A stretch of 64,000 nt of DNA from assembly GCF_003201875.1 (NCBI RefSeq), contig NZ_QJKD01000001.1, forward strand, positions 248,001 to 312,000, read 5' to 3'. Positions 9,053 through 17,690 of this stretch are shown here, piece by piece. The position numbers and the translations under genes are program-made. The notes below the pieces were generated by a model. The model was given only the letters and a program-made list of their open reading frames with translations. It ran no database searches and was not told the origin of the DNA. Positions within the stretch are counted from its first letter, which is position 1, and each line of letters starts with the position of its first letter. This stretch comes from Hungatella effluvii (GTDB taxonomy: Bacteria > Bacillota > Clostridia > Lachnospirales > Lachnospiraceae).

Positions 9053-9093
9053 CAGCCGCGGCAGATAATTCACGCCGCGGCTGCTCTGTTTTT
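9053..9093 (+). terminator. Terminator of the GH4 gene
   Basis: A perfect 10-bp stem, CAGCCGCGGC with GCCGCGGCTG, is followed within six bases by five T. It is a textbook Rho-independent terminator. Confidence 0.9.
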
Positions 9094-9225
9094 CCCTAAA
9101 AACCATTCTTTTCCTTGTGCATTATGACGAAAAATAAAAATTTTTGTAAGCCCGTCTCCTAATTTTCTCTTCAAATACCAAATGGGGAAGCTAAATAAGT
9201 AAATTTCCATCGGTTCATTAAGTAA

Positions 9226-10254
9226 TTAATTACCTTCCCCTGTTTCCAGACTCTGAACAGAATCCCTCATCACCATCTCTCCCCGGACCAGCACCATATC
9301 AGGAAGGCTTTCCGAACCCCACATCAGGCGGAGACCGGCATTCACCGCGCTCTCCGCGATTCGGTGGGCATCCACGCGGATCGTGGTTATGGCCGGAGTT
9401 CCTGCCGTTGCAAATTTGTTGTCGTAAAAACCCGTCACGGAGACATCCTCAGGGACACGAAATCCCTGGGACTCCAGGTAATGGATAAAATAGTATGCGG
9501 TCTCATCATTGTTGCAGACAAAGGCCGTGGGCATGTTCTCCGGGAGTTGGAAGACTCGTTTCGGCATGGTACCGGAGACCTCGTCCCGATCCTCAAGCAC
9601 CCAGTCCTCCTGATAGGGAAGGCGCCTTCGAATCACGGATTTATAATATCCCAGATACCGGTCCTCAATATCGCTGGTCGCATGGATGCTTCCCACAAAT
9701 CCAATCCTGCGGTGTCCGATGCTGTATAAATACTCTGTCATCTGGTACGTGTCGTATAGCATGTCCGCAATCACCGCCGTGGCTCTGTTGGCCTTGCTGT
9801 AAAAATCCACATACAAAAGAGGCAGCCCTGCGGCGTCAAGGGCACGCAGATACGTCCGTCCCAGCCATCCCAGGACAAAGATAATATCTACCTTCTCCTC
9901 TCTTACAAAGGCCGGGATGTTGCCCTCCTGCTCGTCCTTCACGGAAATCATCTCCAGCATGGCATAGTAGCCCCTCTGCCGCAGAGATTTGACAATGCTC
10001 TGATAGATATCCCAGTAAAAGGACTGCCCCGAAGCCACAAAATGGTCGGCCACCAGGATACCAACCGTGTTCGTCGCGCTTCCGCTGCGCATGCTGTCCC
10101 TGTTTCGGTATCCCAGTTCCCTGGCCGTCTCCTTGATCTTCTTTTTCAGTTCCTCGCTGACACCGTCTTTATCGGCCAGCGCCTTTGACACCGTCACCGT
10201 GCTGACCCCAAGCATATTGGCGATATCCTTCATCTTAATTCCTTTTTTACTCAC
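9226..10254 (-). CDS. LacI family transcriptional regulator
   Basis: A 342-residue repressor: N-terminal helix-turn-helix and hinge (MKDIANMLGVSTVTVSKAL, residues 8-26) followed by a periplasmic-binding-protein-like sensor domain ending in the usual SVTGFYDNKFATAGTPAITT block. The frame opens with GTG at 10254, preceded by AAGGAGAAGGGG at good distance; an internal ATG at 10233 is possible. It is divergent from the nucleobase permease operon and convergent with the GH4 gene, so it could control either. The AT-rich flanks hold repeated TTAAGTAATT/TTAGTTAATT motifs, but I cannot define an operator. Confidence 0.92.
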   Translation of the reverse strand: MSKKGIKMKDIANMLGVSTVTVSKALADKDGVSEELKKKIKETARELGYRNRDSMRSGSATNTVGILVADHFVASGQSFYWDIYQSIVKSLRQRGYYAMLEMISVKDEQEGNIPAFVREEKVDIIFVLGWLGRTYLRALDAAGLPLLYVDFYSKANRATAVIADMLYDTYQMTEYLYSIGHRRIGFVGSIHATSDIEDRYLGYYKSVIRRRLPYQEDWVLEDRDEVSGTMPKRVFQLPENMPTAFVCNNDETAYYFIHYLESQGFRVPEDVSVTGFYDNKFATAGTPAITTIRVDAHRIAESAVNAGLRLMWGSESLPDMVLVRGEMVMRDSVQSLETGEGN

Positions 10255-10406
10255 ATCCGTATCCCCTTCTCCTTAAATTAGCTTAATTATACGATATTTT
10301 TAAGTAATTTACAACACAGTATTTTAGTTAATTATTAGCATCTCTGTTTTCATAAACGAGTCTGTTTTATGTGTAAAATTCGATTCCTCTTAACTTTGTT
10401 AATTTA

Positions 10407-10435
10407 TTGACACAGTTTTGTGTCACTGCTATACT
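10407..10435 (+). promoter_or_regulatory. Strong promoter with embedded palindrome
   Basis: TTGACA, exactly 17 bases, TATACT: close to sigma-A consensus. The dyad TGACACAGTTTTGTGTCA (10408-10425; 6-bp arms) covers the -35 and most of the spacer, where a repressor would block polymerase. The regulator is unknown; the adjacent LacI protein is one candidate. Confidence 0.8.
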
Positions 10436-10467
10436 CCAGGCATCAACAGCATTTACGGAGGTAAATC

Positions 10468-11757
10468 ATGGACGAATTAATCGGTACAGAAGGGCGCCTT
10501 CCTTTTAAAAGATGGGTGTCCCTCAGTTTTCAACATTTATTTTCCATGCTCGGCGGCCTTGTGGTAGCGCCGCTGATCATCGGAATTAATCCTTCCGCCA
10601 CGATGTTCTGCAGCGGTGCCGGAACACTTTTCTATCTCTTTATCACCAAAAAGAAAATGCCCATATTTCTGTGCACTTCTTTTGCATATACTGCTCCGCT
10701 TCTGATTGTGCGGGAAAAATACGGAGTTGAGGGCATGATGTTCGGAGTCCTGACGGCAGGCCTCATGTACGTGCTCCTCTCCCTCCTGGTGAGGCTCTGC
10801 GGAACCGGATGGATCCGCAGGCTGATGCCTCCGGTGGTCACGGCCTCTGTCATGATTGTCATCGGCCTCTCGTCCGCACTTACTGCGGTCGGTTGGGCGG
10901 GATACAACGCCTCGTCCGGGGCTGCCGCGGCATTGGAACCGTCCATGCGCTTAAAATGGATTGCCGTATCCACAATTACACTGCTGGTCGGAATTCTGGG
11001 AACCACCTGTTTCCGCGGCATTTTTTCGGTAATCCCCGTAATGCTGGCCCTGATCGCCGGCTATGTGGCCTCTCTCGTACTGGGCGTCGTCTCCCCTTCC
11101 GCCATCGCGGAAGCCATCTCCGGTCCGGTATTGGCGCTGCCAAAGTTCTGCCTGCCCCGGGCTAATATGGAAGCGGCCTTCATGACAGCTCCGCTGGCGC
11201 TGGTTACCGTCGGGGAGCACATAGCCGATGTGACGGCGGCCGGAAACGTATGCCGCCGGGATTTCATTCATGATCCGGGCCTCCACCGCTCCCTGTTTGG
11301 AGATGGGGTGGCCTCTGTGATCGCCGCCTTCTTCGGCGGTGCTCCCGTTACCACCTACAGTGAGAACATCGGGATCATGGCTCTGACCAAGGTCTGCTCC
11401 GTATCCGTAGTCTTTCTGGCTGCCTGCATAGCCATCGTGATCTCCTTTTTCGCTCCGGTGAACGCCGTTATCACAGGGATACCCACTCCCGTGCTGGGAG
11501 GAATCAGCATCCTGCTGTTTGGAATCATCGCCATAACCGGAATCCGCATCTATATGGATGCCCATATCGATTTCAGCAGCAACCGGAACGCCGTCATCGC
11601 CTTGTGTGTCATCGTTCTGGGACTGGGAGGGGCTTCCATCAGTTTCCATACAGGCGGCCTGTATTTTGAAATGCCTTCCATCGCCGTCGCCACCTTTACC
11701 GGTATTTTTCTGAACCTGCTGCTTCCCGGAGACAGGAACCAGCCAAAACCCGTGTGA
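10468..11757 (+). CDS. NCS2 (UraA/XanQ type) nucleobase permease
   Basis: A 429-residue integral membrane protein with about 12-14 hydrophobic segments. The N-terminal FQHLFSMLGGLVVAPLII matches the QH-containing first helix of uracil/xanthine permeases, and the mid-protein ALVTVGEHIADVTAAGN is the conserved NCS2 signature with the Glu/His pair near the substrate site. It imports a uracil- or purine-like base with protons; the exact substrate is not readable. First gene of a four-gene operon, with GGAGG upstream of the ATG and a consensus promoter. A second, different NCS2 permease lies two genes downstream. Confidence 0.92.
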   Translation: MDELIGTEGRLPFKRWVSLSFQHLFSMLGGLVVAPLIIGINPSATMFCSGAGTLFYLFITKKKMPIFLCTSFAYTAPLLIVREKYGVEGMMFGVLTAGLMYVLLSLLVRLCGTGWIRRLMPPVVTASVMIVIGLSSALTAVGWAGYNASSGAAAALEPSMRLKWIAVSTITLLVGILGTTCFRGIFSVIPVMLALIAGYVASLVLGVVSPSAIAEAISGPVLALPKFCLPRANMEAAFMTAPLALVTVGEHIADVTAAGNVCRRDFIHDPGLHRSLFGDGVASVIAAFFGGAPVTTYSENIGIMALTKVCSVSVVFLAACIAIVISFFAPVNAVITGIPTPVLGGISILLFGIIAITGIRIYMDAHIDFSSNRNAVIALCVIVLGLGGASISFHTGGLYFEMPSIAVATFTGIFLNLLLPGDRNQPKPV

Positions 11758-11806
11758 GTTTTACAGGCCCAGCCTGTATCAAATATATTTATAAGGAGGA
11801 TTTACC

Positions 11807-12799
11807 ATGTATCAGTTAACAAAGGATTTATTCCGCATTCCAATGAAGGCGGAGGAAGTATTGTGCAGCACGGTCTATGAATCGGAGGCCCTTAAGGAAT
11901 TTACGGAGGAACCGGTGAAATCGCCGAAAATCGAAGAAGTTTACGGCCACTTGAAATTTCCGAAGGCGCCGGCAGACCGCCCTTACGTCTACGCGTCCTT
12001 TATCACCACCATAGACGGAAAGATCGCGTTTCAGGATGCCAGAGACAGCGCCCTTCTTCAGACGAACAACTTTCTCGACAAGACCGGCGGCAACGCCCCG
12101 TTTTTCGTCTTCATGCTCCAGCGGGCCGCGGCCGATGCGGTCATCTGCGGCGCCGGAACCATGAGGGAGGAGCCGAATATGACGGTTCACTTATACGATG
12201 TGGATTTAGAGCAGGCGAGAATTGACAACGGTCTGCCGCCGGTTCCGCTCAACATCATTTCCACGCTGGATGGCACCGATCTTCTGTTCGACCACACCAT
12301 CTTCAAAAAGGACGAAGTTCCGAAGATGATCAACACCTCCCCTGTCGGCTGGGAAGTCGTCCGTGAGAAATGCCAGAACCCGATCTTCCTGGTTGGCCCC
12401 TACCGCACCATAGAGGACGTGGACTTTGTTAAGCTTGACCGGCTGCTGGAAGAAAACAAAGGAAAGATTCCCGTCGTCGTCACCGGAGAGGGTGCCCAGA
12501 CCGATTCCAACATCCTGTTTCGAATCCTTCGCCATATGGGAATCGAGCGTCTCTTGATTGAGACACCGGTATATACCCACCATCTGATGATGAACGGCCT
12601 GATGGATGAATTGTTCTTAAACTATGCCTGTATTTACGTGGGGGGCGGCGCCATGTCCATCGGTCTTCACTCAAAATCATGCACCTCAACAGACCATCCG
12701 CACACAAAGATGCTGAGTATTGTCAACGCAAAGGCTTCGCCTGACCACTGGTTCTGCTTCCGCGAAGCGGTCATCCACGGTGTAAAGGGAAGGGAATAG
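11807..12799 (+). CDS. RibD C-terminal / DHFR-like reductase
   Basis: A 330-residue protein with the RibD_C fold, related to dihydrofolate reductase. After a ~60-residue N-terminal extension come VYASFITTIDGKIA, the NADPH-site GAGTMREEPN, and VVVTGEGAQ. Family members reduce a ribosylamino-pyrimidine in riboflavin synthesis using NADPH, but the deaminase half of RibD is absent and no riboflavin gene is nearby. The location between two nucleobase permeases suggests that it reduces an imported heterocycle; that is inference. AAGGAGG precedes the ATG. The length exceeds the usual ~220 residues because of the extension and a mid-domain insert. Confidence 0.8.
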   Translation: MYQLTKDLFRIPMKAEEVLCSTVYESEALKEFTEEPVKSPKIEEVYGHLKFPKAPADRPYVYASFITTIDGKIAFQDARDSALLQTNNFLDKTGGNAPFFVFMLQRAAADAVICGAGTMREEPNMTVHLYDVDLEQARIDNGLPPVPLNIISTLDGTDLLFDHTIFKKDEVPKMINTSPVGWEVVREKCQNPIFLVGPYRTIEDVDFVKLDRLLEENKGKIPVVVTGEGAQTDSNILFRILRHMGIERLLIETPVYTHHLMMNGLMDELFLNYACIYVGGGAMSIGLHSKSCTSTDHPHTKMLSIVNAKASPDHWFCFREAVIHGVKGRE

Positions 12800-12830
12800 A
12801 GCGAACTGCAAAAAAGGAGAAAAGGAAACC

Positions 12831-14126
12831 ATGAAAAATCAGTCAACCGTTAAAAACCTTCTGGGCGGACTCCAGTGGGCCCTTTATATGATTTCCACGG
12901 GTATCGTCATGCCCGTGGTCATCGGGCAGAGTTATCACTTAAGCCCGTCGGATGCCAGCATGTACATCCAGGTTACGCTGCTGTGCATCGGCCTCGCCAC
13001 GATCACACAGGCGGTCTTCGGTCACCGCCTCCCCATCAACGAAACGCCCTGCGGCCTCTGGTTCGGCATCTTTACCATGTATGCCACCATCGGAGTCACG
13101 TTATTTGGTTCGGAATCGGAAACGCTTCGCGTTCTGGAATTCTCTCTGATCCTGTGCGGTGTATTCGGATTTATTCTGAATATGCTGGGTGTCATTGAGA
13201 AGCTGGAAAAGTATTTTACCCCCACCGTCGTCGGAACAAACCTGCTTCTTTTAGTGGCCCTGTGTTCGAAATTCTTCTTCCAGGCCATGACATCCGTCTA
13301 CGGCGACGGTTACGGAATGAATTTGAAGGTGGTGCTCTGCTCCGTCGTCATCATAGTACTGACCTTTTTCCTGATGAACACCCGGTTAAAGGCCTATTCC
13401 GTCCTGATCAGTATCGTGGTGGGCTGGGGCCTCTACACGCTGCTGGGACTGTCCACCCCCTATGAGATGCCGTCACAGCTGGTGCGCATGCCGAGAATTT
13501 TCCCCTTCGGACCACCGCGGATTGAGCTGTCCATGATTATCACCTCGTTCTTATGCACCCTGCTGCTGGTCACAAATTTACTCAGCAGCATGAAGATCGC
13601 CCAGCAGATGGTCTCCCAGTATGATGAGGTGGCCACCGGGCGCACGAAACAGGCAGGCAACTGTTTTTCCTTTATCTATATCCTGCTGGGCTGTTTCGGT
13701 GTCACCGGACTGATCCCCACGTCGGAGGGCGGCGGCTTCGTCGTAAGCACCGGCATGACAAGGACGAAGCCCCTGATCATCGGCGGAATCATCATCGCGG
13801 CGATCAGCTTCTTCCCGCCGATCACCAGCCTGCTTTCCATGATACCGGAATCGGTTGGCTATGCGGCCCTCTTCGTTCCATTCGTAAGCCTGTGCGGCTT
13901 CTCCATTGAATGCCTGGAGGGCGCGGAGGACAAGAAGAGCATGTATCAGACCGTAGGACTTTCGGTGCTGATCGGCATCGGAATCATGAACGTACCCGGA
14001 ACCGGATTTACCATGGCACTTCCGGCGTTCCTGTCCACATTTTTAAGCAATGGCCTTATTGTTGGTACCATTATCGCATTGATTATGGAAGTAATCAGAA
14101 TTCATAAAAAAGAAAAGGAGAATTGA
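12831..14126 (+). CDS. NCS2-family nucleobase permease, second copy
   Basis: A 431-residue polytopic membrane protein, clearly NCS2-like (LLGGLQWALYMISTGIVMPVV at the N-terminus) but divergent from the permease at 10468. The QH of helix 1 is replaced by QW, and a C-terminal LIPTSEGGGFVVSTGMTRTKP segment stands where the family has its NxG-type signature. It probably carries a different base or an intermediate. AAGGAG lies upstream of the ATG. The SDR gene follows after four bases, so the two are translationally close. Confidence 0.87.
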   Translation: MKNQSTVKNLLGGLQWALYMISTGIVMPVVIGQSYHLSPSDASMYIQVTLLCIGLATITQAVFGHRLPINETPCGLWFGIFTMYATIGVTLFGSESETLRVLEFSLILCGVFGFILNMLGVIEKLEKYFTPTVVGTNLLLLVALCSKFFFQAMTSVYGDGYGMNLKVVLCSVVIIVLTFFLMNTRLKAYSVLISIVVGWGLYTLLGLSTPYEMPSQLVRMPRIFPFGPPRIELSMIITSFLCTLLLVTNLLSSMKIAQQMVSQYDEVATGRTKQAGNCFSFIYILLGCFGVTGLIPTSEGGGFVVSTGMTRTKPLIIGGIIIAAISFFPPITSLLSMIPESVGYAALFVPFVSLCGFSIECLEGAEDKKSMYQTVGLSVLIGIGIMNVPGTGFTMALPAFLSTFLSNGLIVGTIIALIMEVIRIHKKEKEN

Positions 14127-14130
14127 AATT

Positions 14131-14868
14131 ATGAGTCGTTTAGAAGGAAGAGTCGCAGTCATTACAGGAGCAGCATCAGGAATCGGAGCCGGCATGGTGA
14201 GACGCTGGCTGGAAGAAGGGGCCTGCGTGGTTGGCTGTGATATCAAAGACTCCATGCCTGTAGAACACGAGCGCGCCGTCTACGTGAAGGGAGATTTAAG
14301 CCGGTATGAGGATGCCAAAAACGTGATCGACACTGCCGTAAAAACGTTTGGAAAGATTGATTCCATGGTGAACTGTGCGGGGATCGCCCTCCTTGGCGGT
14401 CTGGAGGACTTATCCGTGGAAGATATGCAGAAAGAATTTGCTGTCAACGTCTTCGGCATGTTCCACATCTGCAAGGCCGCTATCCCGTATTTAAAGGAAC
14501 AGAAGGGCGCTACCATCGTCAACATCGCCTCGGACTGCGCATTTAAGACCATGAAGGGCTGGATCGGCTACGGCCCCTCAAAAGCCGCTGTGATCCAGTT
14601 AAGCCGCTGCATCGCCATGGAATATGCGCCCGATGTCCGCTGCAATATCATCTGCCCTGGCATTACAGAGACTCCTATGATCACCTGCCGTTTTGAGACC
14701 GCAGAAGATCCGGCCGCCTTACGCGCCAGCTACGAGAACCAGTATCCGATGAAACGAATCGCCCAGGTTTCCGACATGGAAAACGCCGCCCTCTTCCTCT
14801 CCACAGAAGAAAGCTCGTTCATTACAGGGGAAACAATCTGCGTCAGCGGCGGGAGCCAGATGGAATAG
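14131..14868 (+). CDS. SDR family NAD(P)-dependent oxidoreductase
   Basis: A 245-residue classical short-chain dehydrogenase. Cofactor motif TGAASGIGAG (residues 11-20), the NCAG block, catalytic Ser in NIASDCAFK and the YGPSK tetrad near residue 150, and the C-terminal TGETICVSGG. The length is standard. Classical SDRs oxidise or reduce a hydroxyl or carbonyl group; the substrate is unknown. As last gene of the permease-reductase-permease operon, it probably acts on the same imported compound. A convergent terminator follows. Confidence 0.92.
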   Translation: MSRLEGRVAVITGAASGIGAGMVRRWLEEGACVVGCDIKDSMPVEHERAVYVKGDLSRYEDAKNVIDTAVKTFGKIDSMVNCAGIALLGGLEDLSVEDMQKEFAVNVFGMFHICKAAIPYLKEQKGATIVNIASDCAFKTMKGWIGYGPSKAAVIQLSRCIAMEYAPDVRCNIICPGITETPMITCRFETAEDPAALRASYENQYPMKRIAQVSDMENAALFLSTEESSFITGETICVSGGSQME

Positions 14869-14912
14869 GCAGAGTGTGAAATATATCATTCATAGCTAGA
14901 TGTGTCAAGTGG

Positions 14913-14943
14913 TCAGCCGTATTAAATTTTATAATACGGCTGA
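14913..14943. terminator. Bidirectional terminator
   Basis: A perfect 11-bp inverted repeat, TCAGCCGTATT with AATACGGCTGA, around a 9-base AT loop, between the convergent SDR and YtvI-like genes. Confidence 0.7.
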
Positions 14944-14946
14944 TCC

Positions 14947-16041
14947 CTATTTAATCAAATGAATCGTCCCCTCATCATTCATTTTCTTCACAATGGTAGC
15001 GATAACCGGAAACGTAAAGATCCCCAGCACCCCGATCAGCTGCGCCCCCGCGAAAATACACAGCAGAGTGACAATCGGATGAAGCCCCACCTGCTGTCCG
15101 ATCACCTTCGGTTCCAGAGTCTGTCTGACTATAGTGATAATCACATACAGAACAAAAATCCCCACTCCGAGTCCGGTCTTCCCAATAATGCAGAGAATAA
15201 GCGCCCACGGAATCAGGACCGTTCCGGTTCCCAGTACCGGAAGAATATCGACCACAGCCACCAGAAATGCCAGCAGCAGCGGCATCGGAATCTTCAGCAG
15301 CACAAATCCCAGATACAGCTCAGCAAAGGTAATCGTCATCATAAGAGCATAGACCCGGAGAATCTTCCAGATCGTCGTTCTCGCCCCCGCCGCAGTCTCC
15401 GCAATCATCTTCCTCTGCTCCTCTTTAAACTGCCGCAAAACAAAGTCCCAGATCCGGTCATAATCGATTGTAAAGAAAAAGGACGAAATAATCGTAAATA
15501 TCGTCTGCACCAGAATCGCCGGAAATCCCACGATCCAGGAGGCCCCCCAGCCGATCAGAGTACCTGACACAGTCATAATCCCGCTCTGCAGGGCATTTTC
15601 CAGGCTGGCGGACATCTGACTCACCCAATCCTGATATTCCGGGAAGCTGACCACGATCCGTTCAAACAGAATTCCCAGTTCCGGCTCAATCACCTCCACA
15701 TAAAACTGAGGCAGCTTCCCGGCCAGGTTCTGAATAAAGGTAACGACATGGCTCGCGGAAAACAGCGCCGCCAGCACCAGCAGCCCATAAAATACCAGAA
15801 GTACCGCGATCGACACCAGCGCACGCTTTCCTCCTGTCTTCTCACACAGCTTTCTGATCAGCGGCGACAGCACGGCCGCCACCGCAAGTCCCAAAATAAA
15901 CGGGAAAAACATGGGAACAAACCGCTTCATCACAAAGAGAAAAATCCCTCCTAAAATGATAAAGTAGATAAAATTCGTTATAAACCGTTTCCTGGCTTCC
16001 ATCCTGCGTTTCTGTACTGCACTTTCCTTACTCTCTTCCAT
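14947..16041 (-). CDS. AI-2E/YtvI-family permease
   Basis: A 364-residue membrane protein with the AI-2E transporter (UPF0118) pattern: two N-terminal helix pairs, a long soluble central region, then four or more C-terminal helices including the conserved VDILPVLGTGTVLIPWA segment. In spore-formers the paralogue YtvI is often labelled a sporulation integral membrane protein. Substrate unknown. GGGAAGG precedes the ATG. The gene has a ~220-nt leader with an internal terminator hairpin. Confidence 0.88.
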   Translation of the reverse strand: MEESKESAVQKRRMEARKRFITNFIYFIILGGIFLFVMKRFVPMFFPFILGLAVAAVLSPLIRKLCEKTGGKRALVSIAVLLVFYGLLVLAALFSASHVVTFIQNLAGKLPQFYVEVIEPELGILFERIVVSFPEYQDWVSQMSASLENALQSGIMTVSGTLIGWGASWIVGFPAILVQTIFTIISSFFFTIDYDRIWDFVLRQFKEEQRKMIAETAAGARTTIWKILRVYALMMTITFAELYLGFVLLKIPMPLLLAFLVAVVDILPVLGTGTVLIPWALILCIIGKTGLGVGIFVLYVIITIVRQTLEPKVIGQQVGLHPIVTLLCIFAGAQLIGVLGIFTFPVIATIVKKMNDEGTIHLIK

Positions 16042-16092
16042 ATTTGGATATCCTTCCCTTCCTCATGCATCTTATTATGATTTTGTCCAATT

Positions 16093-16140
16093 CATGCACA
16101 AAAAGGCACAACCTGCCATAAAAAATGCAGGCCATGCCTT
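16093..16140 (-). terminator. Terminator hairpin inside the YtvI leader
   Basis: On the minus strand GGCATGGCCTGC pairs with GCAGGTTGTGCC over 12 positions (with G-U pairs), followed by five T. It lies downstream of a consensus promoter but ~50 bases before the YtvI-like ATG, so it is either an attenuator or the end of a short RNA. The plus strand also shows TTTTCTT after the hairpin. Confidence 0.6.
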
Positions 16141-16271
16141 TTCTTATCATTTTTATCTCTGCGTCGCTGTCGGCGTGGTTCATTGTTTCCTCTTATCGTC
16201 ATAATTTGAGCAGGCGTCTGCACGTCCACCGCTTGATGGGGTATACCGGACCGAAGCCTGCATCTGACGCC

Positions 16272-16300
16272 ATTATAGAAACAGAAAGCCCTTTCGTCAA
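16272..16300 (-). promoter_or_regulatory. Promoter of the YtvI leader
   Basis: TTGACG, 17 bases, TATAAT on the minus strand. The predicted start is near 16265, giving a leader of about 220 nt. Confidence 0.75.
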
Positions 16301-16328
16301 GCGAACTTAAGGAAGCTTAACGACATCT

Positions 16329-17690
16329 TTACAGAGAAAACAGTACTTCCTCCGCAAACGCAGTCTTCGCCATCTTTCCTGCCAGTTCTCCTCGTAAAAC
16401 CTCCACGCTCTTTTCAGCCAGCTTCCCAGCCTTTACAACGCACGTCCCTTCCACAAACACCATGTCCACATTGGAGGGGCCGGCGCTGTAGACCAGAGCC
16501 GAATAAGGATCGTAGATGGGGAACATATTGGCGGAGCGGGTCTCCACCAGAACCAGATCCGCCCGCTTTCCCACTTCAATGGAGCCGATCTTCTGTTCCA
16601 TATGAAGGGCCTTCGCGCCACCGATCGTAGCCATCTCCACCACCTGCCGTGCCGGAAATGCGCTCCGGTTCCTCGTCTCATTCTTATGGAAGTTGGCAAA
16701 CAGCTTCATCTGCGTAAAAAGGTCCAGCGTATTGCCGCTGGCCGGCCCATCGGTGCCGAGCCCCACAAAAATCCCCAGTTCCCGCATACGGCTGACCGGA
16801 GCGACGCCCTTGGCCGCCTTCGTGTTGGAACCGATACAGTGAGCTACCGAGGCCCTCCTCTTTGCAAACAGCCGCAAATCCGCTTCCGTCATCTGGATGC
16901 AGTGTGCAGCCAGCGTATGTTCCCCCAGAACTCCCAGGGAATCCAGATATCCCGCCGGAGTCTGTTCAGAAGTCTCCCGAAAATAATCCATCTCATAATC
17001 CATTTCCGCCGTATGAAGGCTGAAGGGAGCCCCAAACGCATCATCCAGCTTCCAAGCCGCCTTAAGGAGGCCGGCAGAGCAGGTAGTCGTCCCATGCGGC
17101 GCCACACAGGCGGAAATCCTGGTATGGCCCTGGTACTTCTTCATGAGGCTTTCCCCATAGGAAAGTGCCTCATACGGGTCTTTAAAATCACAGGCTTCCT
17201 CTTCCATTATGGTTTCTCCCGCAATACCACGAATCCCCATCTCATCCATGGCACGTGCAGCCTCCGCCTCGAAATAATACATATCAAAAACTGTGGTGAC
17301 CCCGGCCAGCAGCATTTCCGCCGCGGCATATTTCGTGGAAAGATAGACGAGCTCGGCATCCATGGCCCTCTGTTCCATAGGCAACAGAAATACTCTCAGA
17401 CGGTCCCTGCAGTCGTCGCCCAGACCCCGAAACGGAATCATCCCCATATGCGCATGAAGGTTTACCATACCCGGCATGAGGATTCCGCCCTTCCCGTCGA
17501 TCAGACGGAAACTTTCCCCTGTTTCATCGTCCATTTCATCGTCCCTTTCCTCCGCAATCAGCGCCTCCAGCATATCCATCGTTCCAACCGCGGTGATCTC
17601 TCCGCCTTTCCATGCGGCAAACCCGTGTTGTATCACTTCGCGCGTTTCATTCATCGTCACCACAGCTACATTCGTAATAATTGTACTCAC
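16329..17690 (-). CDS. Amidohydrolase, MTA/SAH-deaminase type
   Basis: A 453-residue metal-dependent amidohydrolase of the TRZ/ATZ group. Metal ligands are seen in NLHAHMGMIPFRGLGDD (about residues 78-94), HTAEMDYE, the later AHCIQM, and GLGTDGPASGNTLDLF near residue 310. The HAHxxMxxxRGxxDD block resembles 5'-methylthioadenosine/S-adenosylhomocysteine deaminases and SsnA-type enzymes, which deaminate aminopurines. Its start overlaps the stop of the adenine deaminase gene by four bases, so the two are translationally coupled and probably act together in purine salvage. Exact substrate unproven. Confidence 0.87.
   Translation of the reverse strand: MSTIITNVAVVTMNETREVIQHGFAAWKGGEITAVGTMDMLEALIAEERDDEMDDETGESFRLIDGKGGILMPGMVNLHAHMGMIPFRGLGDDCRDRLRVFLLPMEQRAMDAELVYLSTKYAAAEMLLAGVTTVFDMYYFEAEAARAMDEMGIRGIAGETIMEEEACDFKDPYEALSYGESLMKKYQGHTRISACVAPHGTTTCSAGLLKAAWKLDDAFGAPFSLHTAEMDYEMDYFRETSEQTPAGYLDSLGVLGEHTLAAHCIQMTEADLRLFAKRRASVAHCIGSNTKAAKGVAPVSRMRELGIFVGLGTDGPASGNTLDLFTQMKLFANFHKNETRNRSAFPARQVVEMATIGGAKALHMEQKIGSIEVGKRADLVLVETRSANMFPIYDPYSALVYSAGPSNVDMVFVEGTCVVKAGKLAEKSVEVLRGELAGKMAKTAFAEEVLFSL

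Noticed and set aside
9180-9235. LacI operator in the AT-rich flank (GTAATTAATTAC palindrome)
   Set aside because: It overlaps the stop region of the lacI-type gene, is AT-only and has no matched second site at a promoter.
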